From a virus, in the IMG/VR virus record IMGVR_UViG_3300035185_000006, positions 1 to 40,186 of that record: 40,186 nt of DNA. One strand, 5' to 3'. The notes under the pieces were generated by a model that ran no database searches, had not been told where the DNA came from, and worked only from the letters and a program-made list of their open reading frames with translations. Of the stretch, positions 1 to 7,770 are shown one piece after another; position 1 is the stretch's first letter, and each line of letters opens with the position of its first letter. Made by a program: the position numbers and the translations under genes.

Positions 1-17
1 GAACTAGGAGCATCGCT

Positions 18-389
18 ATGTTGAAACGTGAATACATGGAGGCTACAGAGTACTCTGGGCTAGCCAATGCAGTAATCAAACAGATAGGTGGGTGGCAGAC
101 ATTCAAAGAACTAGCCGGAGACATAGTCAAAGGGGGAGCTGCCGCAGGCTGGCCTGGGTTCATCTACTTAAATGACATCAAGAGTTTTTACAAAAATAAT
201 AACGTATACATAGTATCTGCCTGGGAATCAGAAGCGTTCGAATACGGTGTAGATGTAACAGCAATTACCCCAGCTCACGTAGTGGACTACCAGGTGGTGG
301 AGACTACCCACCCTCCTATTGTTGAAAAGCTAGTGTGGTTTGCACTGGAATTGATTGCAAAAGAATACATGGAGGTTGCTAGCTCATGA
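18..389 (+). CDS. Small phage protein, possibly DUF7222-like
   Basis: A 123-residue soluble protein with no signal peptide or membrane segment. An AGGAG ribosome site lies 7 bases before this ATG, which favours it over the later Met at residue 7. The centre carries an aromatic and glycine pattern (AAAGWPGFIYLNDIKSFYKNN) followed by an acidic, hydrophobic C-terminal helix. From memory this resembles a family of short phage proteins of unknown function (DUF7222-type), but I could not test that. Its stop overlaps the next start by four bases (ATGA), so the two are translationally coupled. If the contig is circular, this gene continues the plus-strand operon that starts near 38.5 kb. The function is unknown. 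Confidence 0.75.
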   Translation: MLKREYMEATEYSGLANAVIKQIGGWQTFKELAGDIVKGGAAAGWPGFIYLNDIKSFYKNNNVYIVSAWESEAFEYGVDVTAITPAHVVDYQVVETTHPPIVEKLVWFALELIAKEYMEVASS

Positions 390-1009
390 AGTGTACTAAA
401 AAATGCTGGGATAAGCTGCTATTCATCTATAACTTAGGGAATAGTTATGAATCCCTGGAAGATACCAGGAGTTTATTCGAGAACGGGTATGTAATAATTG
501 ACTCTCGTTTTACTAACAGCAAAGGCCATGTGAGAACTATCATATCCCCTAAAGGGGTAGAAAAAGCAAAAGAATTACTTGCATCATCTTGTGGTTCATC
601 TAGCATTAAAGATAAGAACAAGAACAAGAATGATGAGAAGAAGAAGAATAGTATTGATGTTATAAAAACAATAAACAACAAAGGTGAACGTATGATTGAA
701 TACACAATACGGGATGACATACCAGTACCACCGCGTAAAGCAGGTACACAGAAATATCCATTCGCATTATTGGACGTCGGGCAAAGTTTTCATGTGCCAG
801 AAGATGCAGACACAACACATAGAGCCTTACAGGTTAAGGTAGCAAACCAGAATCTGAAGGGTAAGGAGCTTGATCCTGCTGGTGGCACCCATGTAAATCG
901 TGCAGGTAACGAAGTTGCTAACACTGTGCAAGTCAAACACTACGTGCTACGCAAAACCGACGATACAGATCCAGATGGCCCAGGCTACCGAGTATTTAGA
1001 GATATCTAA
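386..1009 (+). CDS. Two-part hypothetical protein with lysine/asparagine linker and C-terminal DUF7303-like domain
   Basis: A 207-residue protein in two parts. Residues 1-70 are a small alpha/beta segment with the look of a winged helix (Cys-rich start, ISPKGVEKAKELL helix). Residues about 71-90 are a low-complexity Lys/Asn/Asp/Glu linker. Residues about 103-207 form a second domain starting near IPVPPRKAG and containing YPFALLDVGQSF, a pattern I associate with small stand-alone phage proteins (DUF7303-type). An internal ATG at 694 has AAAGGTG upstream at suitable spacing, so the C-terminal domain may also be made alone. The ATGA overlap with the upstream gene shows coupling. It is the last gene before the strong terminator at 1030. 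The function is unknown. Confidence 0.75.
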   Translation: MKCTKKCWDKLLFIYNLGNSYESLEDTRSLFENGYVIIDSRFTNSKGHVRTIISPKGVEKAKELLASSCGSSSIKDKNKNKNDEKKKNSIDVIKTINNKGERMIEYTIRDDIPVPPRKAGTQKYPFALLDVGQSFHVPEDADTTHRALQVKVANQNLKGKELDPAGGTHVNRAGNEVANTVQVKHYVLRKTDDTDPDGPGYRVFRDI

Positions 1010-1029
1010 CCTGTAGCTACCTCGCTATT

Positions 1030-1061
1030 GCCCGCTTCCAGTGCGGGCTTTTTTCTTTTTT
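1030..1061 (+). terminator. Rho-independent terminator
   Basis: A six-pair GC-rich stem, GCCCGC (1030-1035) with GCGGGC (1043-1048), closes a 7-base loop. It is followed directly by TTTTTT, a C and six more T. It lies 20 bases after the stop of the preceding gene and ends the plus-strand transcript that enters from the left edge of the window. Confidence 0.92.
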
Positions 1062-1158
1062 GTGCATTCTGAGCACCGTAATCCATTCTAAGAGCATTTC
1101 TCACACCCACCTGAGCTACCCTACACGCCGCATTACCACTGCGTTCTGGAGCTTTACA

Positions 1159-1174
1159 GGCCCATTCCTGGGCC
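1159..1174. repeat. Perfect inverted repeat GGCCCA-TTCC-TGGGCC
   Basis: A six-base perfect inverted repeat with a 4-base loop sits between the terminator at 1030 and the promoter near 1205. No T-run follows on either strand, so it is not a classical terminator. It could be an operator or an RNA hairpin. The rest of 1062..1204 shows no open reading frame with a ribosome site. Confidence 0.5.
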
Positions 1175-1204
1175 ATATATTTCAGCTAGTATTTACCAAG
1201 CAAA

Positions 1205-1250
1205 TTGATAGATAATAATTATATCTAGATAATTTGTAAATAATTATAAT
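1205..1250 (+). promoter_or_regulatory. Sigma70-type promoter(s) for the replication operon
   Basis: TTGATA at 1205-1210 is followed after exactly 17 bases by GATAAT at 1228-1233, close to both host consensus hexamers. A second perfect TATAAT lies at 1245-1250 without a good -35 box. The stretch is very AT-rich and lies just upstream of the primase gene, after a strong terminator, so a new promoter is expected here. Host sigma70 use fits the absence of a phage RNA polymerase in the window. Confidence 0.65.
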
Positions 1251-1279
1251 GTAAATGTACTCACTTAAGATTATTAAAT

Positions 1280-2089
1280 ATGAATTTGGTAGATAAAATA
1301 AAACTACTTGCTATTGATTTAGCTGATGGAGAGACACGCAGGGTTGAGTGTCCAGCCTGTGGTAGCGTTGATTCGTTCTGCGTAACTCTGGCCGGCAACG
1401 AGATAAAATATATAGATTTTTCAGCATCTTGTGGAATTAGTGGGGTGATCTCCTCGCATGGATTCCGTGGCAAACCCGCTAAGCCTAAACCCCTCCCGGA
1501 GTTACCAGGGTTATATCCACTAGATGCCGAGCAACATCAATACCTGACGAAGAAGTTCAATGTAGCGCTGCCCTACTTGTGGCACATCCGTTATAGCCAT
1601 GCTGACGGGCGCGTGTATATCCCTCTTTATGATGGTGCCGGCGGTATTGCAGCGTACATAGCGCGCTACTACGTGGATCTTGCTAACGGCCCACAGATAG
1701 GAAGCAAAGCCTTATTTAAACCAGTCACAAGCACATGCGAGCAGCTGCTGTGGTCCATGCCTGAGGTGATGCTATCAGCTAGAGAATGTAAACGTGTGCT
1801 GCTGGTAGAGGATCCTATGTCAGCACTACGCGTATGGGCACAATGTGGTGTGCCAGTAGCGCCTTTATTAGGCACATTCATGAAAGAATATCAGCTAAAT
1901 ACTATATTAGAGATGGGTATAAACAAAGTATACGTAGCGCTAGATTCTGATGCTACAATAAAAGCAGTAGATATGAAGAGGAGGATAAACGTATTAGTCG
2001 ATACTTCAGTAATACCACTGACAGGGAAAGACATAAAAGACCTAAGTATTGAAGCACTAGATAATCTATTAATTGAGTACAACTTATAG
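1280..2089 (+). CDS. DNA primase with zinc-finger and TOPRIM domains
   Basis: A 269-residue protein that would lay down RNA primers at the fork. Residues 20-55 form a T7 gp4-like zinc-binding domain: C24-x2-C27 and C51 are present, but the position where relatives usually have a third Cys reads Asp46; Cys34 is an additional Cys nearby. The TOPRIM core follows, with VLLVEDPMSALRVW (Glu177, Asp178) and VYVALDSDATIKAVDM (Asp222-x-Asp224), the metal-binding acids of the fold. T7 joins primase and helicase in one protein. Here the helicase is a separate gene two genes downstream. No clear ribosome site precedes the ATG, so the exact start is less certain than the identity. Confidence 0.9.
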   Translation: MNLVDKIKLLAIDLADGETRRVECPACGSVDSFCVTLAGNEIKYIDFSASCGISGVISSHGFRGKPAKPKPLPELPGLYPLDAEQHQYLTKKFNVALPYLWHIRYSHADGRVYIPLYDGAGGIAAYIARYYVDLANGPQIGSKALFKPVTSTCEQLLWSMPEVMLSARECKRVLLVEDPMSALRVWAQCGVPVAPLLGTFMKEYQLNTILEMGINKVYVALDSDATIKAVDMKRRINVLVDTSVIPLTGKDIKDLSIEALDNLLIEYNL

Positions 2090-2108
2090 AGGAAAGAGGA
2101 AGACAACT

Positions 2109-2306
2109 ATGTCAAATGACAAAAGAGACAAGCTTTTGGATGACCTGTGTAAAGATATGGAAGATATGATTGATACTTGTGGCATAGGCAAATACAAAAA
2201 GGAAATACTTAGTGCTATAAATCACTCATACAGCATTGGTAGACTATCAATACTGGTTGAACTGTCGAAAGATATTGTTAAAGACAGTAATAAGAATTCT
2301 AATTAG
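2109..2306 (+). CDS. Small hypothetical protein between primase and helicase
   Basis: A 65-residue, charged, mainly helical protein. AGAGGAAGA sits just before this ATG and supports it over an in-frame start 36 bases upstream that would overlap the primase. The N-terminal half is rich in Asp and Lys, with one Cys pair region (MIDTCGIGKYKKE) and a C-terminal helix. It lies between primase and helicase and may be an accessory factor for either. No family is recognised. Confidence 0.7.
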   Translation: MSNDKRDKLLDDLCKDMEDMIDTCGIGKYKKEILSAINHSYSIGRLSILVELSKDIVKDSNKNSN

Positions 2307-2320
2307 TCGGAGCATACATC

Positions 2321-3535
2321 ATGGAAATAAGAATCTTAGCAGCCATGATAAAGAACAGGAATGCATATGATTCTGTTTCCATGTACCACACAGAGAATGA
2401 TTTCAGTTCCATTGGCAATATCATTTACAAGGAAATAGCCAATTATTATGGGGCAGATGCCAATGCAGCTGAGGTAGACACCACTGTACTCATGGCTAGA
2501 TTATCCAGGAAGTACACTAAGCATGCTGATAGCTTTAAGAAGATATTAGAAAGCCTACCAAATATCTCACATGAGAATATATTGAGTGACTATCGCTCAA
2601 TGAAGCTGGATTCGTATGGTGAGATTATTGGTGGGTTTCTGCTGGCTGGAAAGCACGACAAGGCCAGGGAAATTATGGATATGTACAACTCACTGTACAT
2701 ATCAGGGTTGGGTAATGATGCAGCTACGAACAGCTACGAGATTATTAAGGACGCTAAGACAGAAGACTTTAACGATATGTTTAAGTCCGGCAACCGTTTA
2801 GCGCTAGCGCCAAAAGAAATCAATGATTTGCTAAATGGTGGGCTGCTACCAGGTAGTCATGCCGTGATATATGGCCCGCCTGAGAGCTGTAAAACTGCCC
2901 TAGCGATAACATTCACGTTTGCCTTGTGTTTCCGGGGTAAGAAGGTGCTGTATGTTGGCAATGAAGAAGCCAAATCAATGTATTTACTCAGACTTAAGTG
3001 CCGCTTCTGCTGCTTAACTGAGGAGGAAATTATGGCTGACCCCAAGACAGCAGATGAATTGGCCGACTCTCGTGGATGGGGTAACTTAGTGTTCATGTAT
3101 GCTAGCCATGGGTCGATGGAAGATGTGCATAAAGAGGCGCTGGCGCATGAAGTTGATGTAGTTGTTGTAGATCAACTGCATAATCTGAGAATAAACACAG
3201 TAGGGAGGAAGATAGAGGGAACCGTACTGCTAACTGAGTTAGCCTATCGGCAGCGCGCTTTCCTGAGCAAGCACGATATAGCTGGTATCTCTGTGACACA
3301 GGCAGGAGACTCTTCTATAGGTAAATTATTCTTATCAATCAAGGACATATATAATTCTAATATCGGTGTACAGGGGACAGCGGATCTCATGCTAGGGATT
3401 GGTTATAACGACGAGTACGCCGCTAGGAACAGGAGGGTATTAAACATTACCAAGAACAAAATTGCTGGGAAGCATGGGTATGTAGTTGTACAACTAGATG
3501 CTCCTAAAAGTGTAGTTAAATCAGTAAGGAAATGA
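2321..3535 (+). CDS. Replicative DNA helicase, RecA/DnaB-type
   Basis: A 404-residue ATPase of the DnaB/T7 gp4 helicase class that would unwind DNA at the replication fork. Residues 1-130 are a helical N-terminal domain. The RecA core starts near residue 165 with LLNGGLLPGSHAVIYGPPES, and a Walker A reading G185-PPES-C-K191-T192. Relatives have Gly where this protein has Cys190. Walker B is VDVVVVDQLHN (Asp284). A KKVLYVGNEE strand with the usual catalytic Glu follows Walker A, and a DIAGISVTQAG motif resembles the Q-containing H3 motif. GGAG lies 11 bases before the ATG. It is separate from, not fused to, the primase. Confidence 0.9.
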   Translation: MEIRILAAMIKNRNAYDSVSMYHTENDFSSIGNIIYKEIANYYGADANAAEVDTTVLMARLSRKYTKHADSFKKILESLPNISHENILSDYRSMKLDSYGEIIGGFLLAGKHDKAREIMDMYNSLYISGLGNDAATNSYEIIKDAKTEDFNDMFKSGNRLALAPKEINDLLNGGLLPGSHAVIYGPPESCKTALAITFTFALCFRGKKVLYVGNEEAKSMYLLRLKCRFCCLTEEEIMADPKTADELADSRGWGNLVFMYASHGSMEDVHKEALAHEVDVVVVDQLHNLRINTVGRKIEGTVLLTELAYRQRAFLSKHDIAGISVTQAGDSSIGKLFLSIKDIYNSNIGVQGTADLMLGIGYNDEYAARNRRVLNITKNKIAGKHGYVVVQLDAPKSVVKSVRK

Positions 3536-3549
3536 GGAGTAAACAAGTT

Positions 3550-3768
3550 ATGAAGATTAGATTATTAACAGATGGTGGATATAACGGTATGGAAAACGTA
3601 AAGTTTCCAGTTATCGTAACCGGATTTCCATATGGTTCACCGGAGAATTGTATGTTCGTATATGTGCTCTCAGATGAGCTACTACGTATTGGCAAGACTA
3701 CGGCAATTGAGGGTGAATATCCATTTGCATTAGGAACTGAATGCGAGATAGTTGAGGATGACATATGA
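3550..3768 (+). CDS. Small hypothetical beta-rich protein
   Basis: A 72-residue protein. GAGGAG (3534-3539) lies 10 bases before this ATG, which favours it over an ATG 18 bases upstream that overlaps the helicase stop. The sequence alternates short beta strands (MKIRLLTDGGYNGM, VKFPVIVTGF) and ends acidic (ECEIVEDDI), suggesting a small single-domain beta barrel. It overlaps the next gene by four bases. No family is recognised. Nearby small proteins at 5938 and 6352 have a similar size and acidity. Confidence 0.7.
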   Translation: MKIRLLTDGGYNGMENVKFPVIVTGFPYGSPENCMFVYVLSDELLRIGKTTAIEGEYPFALGTECEIVEDDI

Positions 3769-3962
3769 ATAGCACTATAATATTTAGCTTTGTTATTAAG
3801 TCATTCTTTCTTACTATCAAGTTTGGCAATTTGTATGTTTGTATGTATAAAGGCACATGGAAATATCCAATGATAAGCGTTGAATTGTTTAAAACTAATA
3901 CAATGTCTTGGGTTACTATCAGCCTCTTATTGATCAGTTTTGACATGGGGTTCACGCGATGA
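3765..3962 (+). CDS. Small hydrophobic protein overlapping polymerase start
   Basis: A 65-residue protein coupled to both neighbours through ATGA-type overlaps: its ATG overlaps the upstream stop, and its TGA overlaps the polymerase ATG. It has hydrophobic stretches at residues 3-17 and about 48-60, which may be weak membrane segments, with a Tyr/Lys-rich middle. The double overlap is the main evidence that it is translated. It could also serve only to couple translation into the polymerase gene. No family is recognised. Confidence 0.55.
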   Translation: MNSTIIFSFVIKSFFLTIKFGNLYVCMYKGTWKYPMISVELFKTNTMSWVTISLLLISFDMGFTR

Positions 3963-5935
3963 TACCAGAGCATATTAAGAACCTACTCCCGGACAAGCTA
4001 CTACATCCAAATCCGTACATATATCTAACTGACAACTTTGTAGTATTTGATCTGGAGACAACTAGCAAGGGGGATGACCACTCGCCATCTCCATGTTGGG
4101 AAGAGAATAGCATAGTGTGTGGTAGCTGGTGCTGTGGCATGATGGGGGCTACACGCAATATCTACGGCAATGAATATGAGATGCAAGAGCTAGTGGATGC
4201 ATTGGAGTCTGCGGACTTCTGTGTGGCTCACAATGGTAAGTTCGATTTAGGGTGGCTACTTCGGGCCGGCATAGATCTTAGCAAGATCTTACTATACGAC
4301 ACTATGATAGGTGAGTATGTGGCCTTAGGTAACAGATTGGGGAAGACTACCAAAGACTCCAGAGGTAAAGCTAGGAAGCCGCTATCACTGGACAATTTAC
4401 TAACCATAAAGTTCTGGGAAAGTAAGGATCCATTCGTGGATATCTGCATCAAAGGTAAAGTTGACGTATCCGAACTGCCCAAGTCTATGGTAATAAAGCG
4501 TTGCAATAGTGACGTTAGGATGACACGCAAGCTATTCCTATTGCAAAGTCGACAGTTGTATTCAGCTGGCCTGTTGCCCTGCATGTATACTAGCTGCCTG
4601 CTAACGCCAATCCTGGCAGACATTGAGAGCAAGGGTATGTGCGTGGATGCTGATGCAGTAGATAAGCAATACACAGAGGCAGTTGCCAGCCTAGTTGCAG
4701 TAACCGCTGAAATGGATGAATTCACCGGCGGGGTTAACCCACGCTCACCTAAGCAGATGAAGGAGTTTATCTACGAGACCCTGAAATTTAAGCCACCGAT
4801 ATCCGGCTATGGAAAAAATCAGGTGCCTGATTATACGACAGAGACAGATAAGATAACCCAGCTAAAAGCTACAACTAGCAAGCAGAAGAAATTCATCGAA
4901 TTGAAGAAGCGCTACGCCAGACACCATGCTGACGTTAGTAAAGCTCTGCAATTTTACCAGGGGGTTGCAACCGATGACAGATTTGATGCACCGATATTCT
5001 ACGCCAAGCTAAACCAATGCAATACAAAAACACATCGTCTAAGTTCATCTGGAATAAAAAGAGTATTCACTAAATTAAAAGATGCTGGTGGCAAAGCAAT
5101 CCAGAAAGGAATTCAATTTCAGAATATGCCTAGGAAATATAAGCCATTGATTAGAGCTAGGCTAGACGATTGGCTCATAACTGAGATAGATGCTTCACAA
5201 TTGGAGTTCAGAGTGGCAGCACACCTGGGTAGTTGCCCCGTTGCTACGCAAGAGATAATAGATGGTGTTGACGTGCATAAACAATCAGCATCAGTAATAA
5301 ATAATTGTAAAAAAGAAGAAGTAACAAAAGCACAAAGAACATCTGCAAAATCACACACATTTAAGCCATTATATCATGGTACTAAAGGGACAGTGGATGA
5401 AGAGAGATACTATAAATGGTTTAAAGAGCATTATATAGGTATAACAAAAACCCAGCAAGAATGGATAGATGAATCATTAGCTACCAAAAAGCTAAAATTA
5501 CCTACTGGTTTCATTGCCTATTTTCCTGGGGCAAAGCTAACTAGGAGTGGCTACGTTACTGACAGCACTAAGATATGTAATCTACCTGTGCAGAATCTTG
5601 CTACAGCAGAGATCATACCAATAGCCATAATATTTCTATGGCATCTTATGTTAGATATGGAATCATATCTCATAAATACTGTTCATGATTCAGGTATTAT
5701 AGAGACCCACCCAGATGAAATAGACAGGATTAAAGAGTACGGTTTATATTCATTTACGATATTAACTTACTACTATCTTTCTGCGACGTATGGTATAGAG
5801 TTAGTAGTACCACTAGGAATAGAGATTAAAACAGGGAGGAATTGGGGCACAGGAGATGAGCATAGCATTGATACACTGCCCCCTGGTAGGTTAGAAGACG
5901 TAGACTATTCAAAACTAAACACTAACTGGAGATAA
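3959..5935 (+). CDS. DNA polymerase, family A, with 3'-5' exonuclease
   Basis: A 658-residue Pol I-type replicative polymerase, the size of T7 gp5 and without a 5'-3' exonuclease domain. Exo I is VVFDLETT (Asp31, Glu33) and Exo II is HNGKFD (Asp96). Exo III is RCNSDV (Asp184), with Arg180 where a Tyr is usual. Polymerase motif A is ITEIDASQLEFR (Asp410). Motif B runs R459-xxx-K463-xxx-F467-xxx-Y471, so the residue matching E. coli Phe762 is Phe. Motif C is TVHDSG (His575, Asp576), with Ser where many relatives have Glu. The 5'-3' nuclease is separate at 8570. The start overlaps the upstream stop. Confidence 0.97.
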   Translation: MIPEHIKNLLPDKLLHPNPYIYLTDNFVVFDLETTSKGDDHSPSPCWEENSIVCGSWCCGMMGATRNIYGNEYEMQELVDALESADFCVAHNGKFDLGWLLRAGIDLSKILLYDTMIGEYVALGNRLGKTTKDSRGKARKPLSLDNLLTIKFWESKDPFVDICIKGKVDVSELPKSMVIKRCNSDVRMTRKLFLLQSRQLYSAGLLPCMYTSCLLTPILADIESKGMCVDADAVDKQYTEAVASLVAVTAEMDEFTGGVNPRSPKQMKEFIYETLKFKPPISGYGKNQVPDYTTETDKITQLKATTSKQKKFIELKKRYARHHADVSKALQFYQGVATDDRFDAPIFYAKLNQCNTKTHRLSSSGIKRVFTKLKDAGGKAIQKGIQFQNMPRKYKPLIRARLDDWLITEIDASQLEFRVAAHLGSCPVATQEIIDGVDVHKQSASVINNCKKEEVTKAQRTSAKSHTFKPLYHGTKGTVDEERYYKWFKEHYIGITKTQQEWIDESLATKKLKLPTGFIAYFPGAKLTRSGYVTDSTKICNLPVQNLATAEIIPIAIIFLWHLMLDMESYLINTVHDSGIIETHPDEIDRIKEYGLYSFTILTYYYLSATYGIELVVPLGIEIKTGRNWGTGDEHSIDTLPPGRLEDVDYSKLNTNWR

Positions 5936-5937
5936 TT

Positions 5938-6342
5938 ATGTGTTCTTTTATAAAAAATCAATGGTATATTGCTAGCTACCTAGACACAGATATATTGCTA
6001 ACTTATGCAGGTGATGACGAGTTTAGCGTTGGGACAAAAAATAGCCCATATTGGCTGCACACAGACGTATTGGATGATGTAGTTCCAGTAGTTATGGAGA
6101 ATATAAAACACACTACTGATCCTGAAGAAGGCAAATGGTACAGTATATCAGGTGATGTTGGTGATACTGTAGTTACAGTTTTGTGTAAATGTTTCATAGC
6201 TGATGGCACTGAAACTGAAAAAATATCAGATGGAGATGTAGTATTCGGTCTGGGAAGTAGCTCTGGACCAAAACTAATCACAGCAGAGTTAGCGAAAAAG
6301 AAATACACGATAACAGAAATTGCGGTTAACCCACTCAGTTAG
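5938..6342 (+). CDS. Hypothetical acidic protein with two tandem WY-type small domains
   Basis: A 134-residue acidic beta-rich protein. Two segments start alike: NQWYIASYLDTDI near residue 7 and GKWYSISGDVGDTV near residue 63. Each continues into alternating strands, as expected of two copies of one SH3-like barrel. The protein at 6352 has the same plan (GEWYKVEA and EEWLKVTY), so the four segments look like products of duplication. It starts two bases after the polymerase stop and is co-transcribed with it. No catalytic motif is seen. Binding to DNA, a host protein or a nucleotide are all possible. Confidence 0.75.
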   Translation: MCSFIKNQWYIASYLDTDILLTYAGDDEFSVGTKNSPYWLHTDVLDDVVPVVMENIKHTTDPEEGKWYSISGDVGDTVVTVLCKCFIADGTETEKISDGDVVFGLGSSSGPKLITAELAKKKYTITEIAVNPLS

Positions 6343-6351
6343 GAGGTTGCT

Positions 6352-6762
6352 ATGAGTAGATCTATGATGGATTTTAAAGAAGGTGAATGGTACAAAGTTG
6401 AAGCACTATCAGGAGGACTCCCATTTATTTGTGAGTGTGTGCTAGATGATACTGATGAGTTATGTTTGTCTCTAGATGATATTAATTGCCTAGATTTAGA
6501 CATAGCAGATAAAGATAAAGACATATCAATACGACACGTAAAATTAAACACAACACCTTTTTCTGGGCTAAAACTTGAGGAATGGTTAAAGGTTACATAT
6601 AAGGAATATGGGGAATCTCTTGTTTGTAGAGTGTTTGAGGATATTAATGGTGAATACGCATTGTGTATTGGTGGGCACCCTGATAAACGCCAATTAAGTA
6701 CATCTGTGTTAGACGATGATGATTTTCTAATTGAAGATTTATCTTTCTCAGAGATTAATTAG
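6352..6762 (+). CDS. Hypothetical acidic protein, paralogue of the 5938 gene product
   Basis: A 136-residue acidic protein. AGGAGG lies about 7 bases before the ATG, a strong ribosome site. Two repeats are visible: GEWYKVEALSGGLPFICECV near residue 11 and EEWLKVTYKEYGESLVCRVF near residue 77. Each is followed by an Asp-rich stretch (DDTDELCLSLDD; EDINGEYALCIGG). The shared pattern is W-Y/L-x-V, then a Cys-containing strand, then an acidic turn. It matches the upstream neighbour and sits between polymerase and SSB. A replication accessory role is conceivable but only by position. Confidence 0.75.
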   Translation: MSRSMMDFKEGEWYKVEALSGGLPFICECVLDDTDELCLSLDDINCLDLDIADKDKDISIRHVKLNTTPFSGLKLEEWLKVTYKEYGESLVCRVFEDINGEYALCIGGHPDKRQLSTSVLDDDDFLIEDLSFSEIN

Positions 6763-6771
6763 GAGGGAACT

Positions 6772-7374
6772 ATGAGCTACGCACAAGGCACGGTGCAACG
6801 GATAGCTACAAAGCAAACAAAGACTGGTGGGACCGCTTGGAATGTGCAGCTACGTTCCAGCAAAACAGGTGATGTAGCCTGGTTTGGGTGTGGGTTTATG
6901 GAGCCCCCATTTAAGGAAGGTGATGAAGTCCAATTCACCTACAGTGGGCAATGGAAGACCATAGAGAGGGAATCAGTCAAGATACTCAGCCGCCGCCCCT
7001 CACAGCCCGGCAACACCGGAAACCAGCAATATTCCAGACAGCCAGCGGCAAATAGTGGCAAGGATGCGTATTGGAAGAACAAGGAAGAGCGTGATATCAA
7101 GAAAGACGAAATCATCCAGCGCCAGGCCTGCCGCAACACTGCCATTGCTTTTGTTGATTTGGCGCTAAAGCACGACGCAGTAGCTCTACCAACTAAGAAG
7201 GCTGATAGGTACGATGCATTACTTGCCCTAACTGAGGAGGTGGCCATAGAGCTATACAACCGCAACCACAGCATTGGTGAGAGCCATGGTCATGAAGAAC
7301 AGAACGGTGAGCACCATGAGCCAGACCGTCCAAATGAGCCGCCGATTGATTTCACAGATGATCTACCATTCTAG
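6772..7374 (+). CDS. ssb: Single-stranded DNA-binding protein
   Basis: A 200-residue protein. The N-terminal 70 residues form an OB-fold-like beta domain (GTVQRIATKQTKTGGTAWNVQLRS; KEGDEVQFTYSGQWKTI). A flexible Gln/Asn/Gly region, a helical segment (ACRNTAIAFVDLALKHD; LTEEVAIELYNR) and a very acidic C-terminal tip ending IDFTDDLPF follow. That tip is the hallmark by which SSB proteins contact partner enzymes. AGGAGGG precedes the ATG. The place directly after polymerase and its accessory genes agrees. It binds exposed single strands at the fork. Confidence 0.82.
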   Translation: MSYAQGTVQRIATKQTKTGGTAWNVQLRSSKTGDVAWFGCGFMEPPFKEGDEVQFTYSGQWKTIERESVKILSRRPSQPGNTGNQQYSRQPAANSGKDAYWKNKEERDIKKDEIIQRQACRNTAIAFVDLALKHDAVALPTKKADRYDALLALTEEVAIELYNRNHSIGESHGHEEQNGEHHEPDRPNEPPIDFTDDLPF

Positions 7375-7395
7375 ATTGCAAATTGAGGAATTACC

Positions 7396-7767
7396 ATGCT
7401 TAAACCGTTTGACATAGAAAAAGCCAAAGCAGGTGCAAAAGTCGTAACACGACTTAACCATGATGTTGAAATTATCAAATGGGATTTAGATCATCCTATG
7501 GAGCCTAAGATAGTAGGAGTGGTAACTAACAAACATGGGAAAGAGTCAGTACACGTCTTTAATTATGATGGTAAATTTATAGAAACACACGAGTCAGATA
7601 TAGACTTGTTCTTGTCATGTAATATAAAAGAATACTATATGAATGTGTATACGGATGGCAGTGATTTTATGTATGGTGAATTATTTAAATCAAAAGAGGA
7701 CGCAGAGAACAATATTGATTTGCTTGAGTCTCTTGTTCGTACAATATCAGTTTCGTGGGAGGAATAA
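7396..7767 (+). CDS. Conserved-type phage protein of unknown function
   Basis: A 123-residue protein starting KPFDIEKAKAGAKVVTRLNH and containing VVTNKHGKESVHVFNYDGKF. From memory this N-terminal pattern recurs in short proteins of many unrelated phages: a compact beta domain that begins with KPFDLE-A-AG and ends with a glycine turn. Residues about 75-123 are an extra alpha/beta tail (FMYGELFKSKEDAENNIDLL). TGAGGAA lies 8 bases before the ATG. No enzyme motif is visible and its role is unknown. Confidence 0.75.
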   Translation: MLKPFDIEKAKAGAKVVTRLNHDVEIIKWDLDHPMEPKIVGVVTNKHGKESVHVFNYDGKFIETHESDIDLFLSCNIKEYYMNVYTDGSDFMYGELFKSKEDAENNIDLLESLVRTISVSWEE

Positions 7768-7770
7768 TTT

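Noticed and set aside
3698-3973. Minus-strand frame over the small genes upstream of the polymerase
   Set aside because: The plus-strand genes there are coupled through stop-start overlaps with ribosome sites. The minus frame has none and would stand alone in the operon.
4228-4725. 165-codon minus-strand frame within the polymerase gene
   Set aside because: It is antisense to the conserved exonuclease and polymerase region, Ser/Leu-rich, and no initiation signal is seen.
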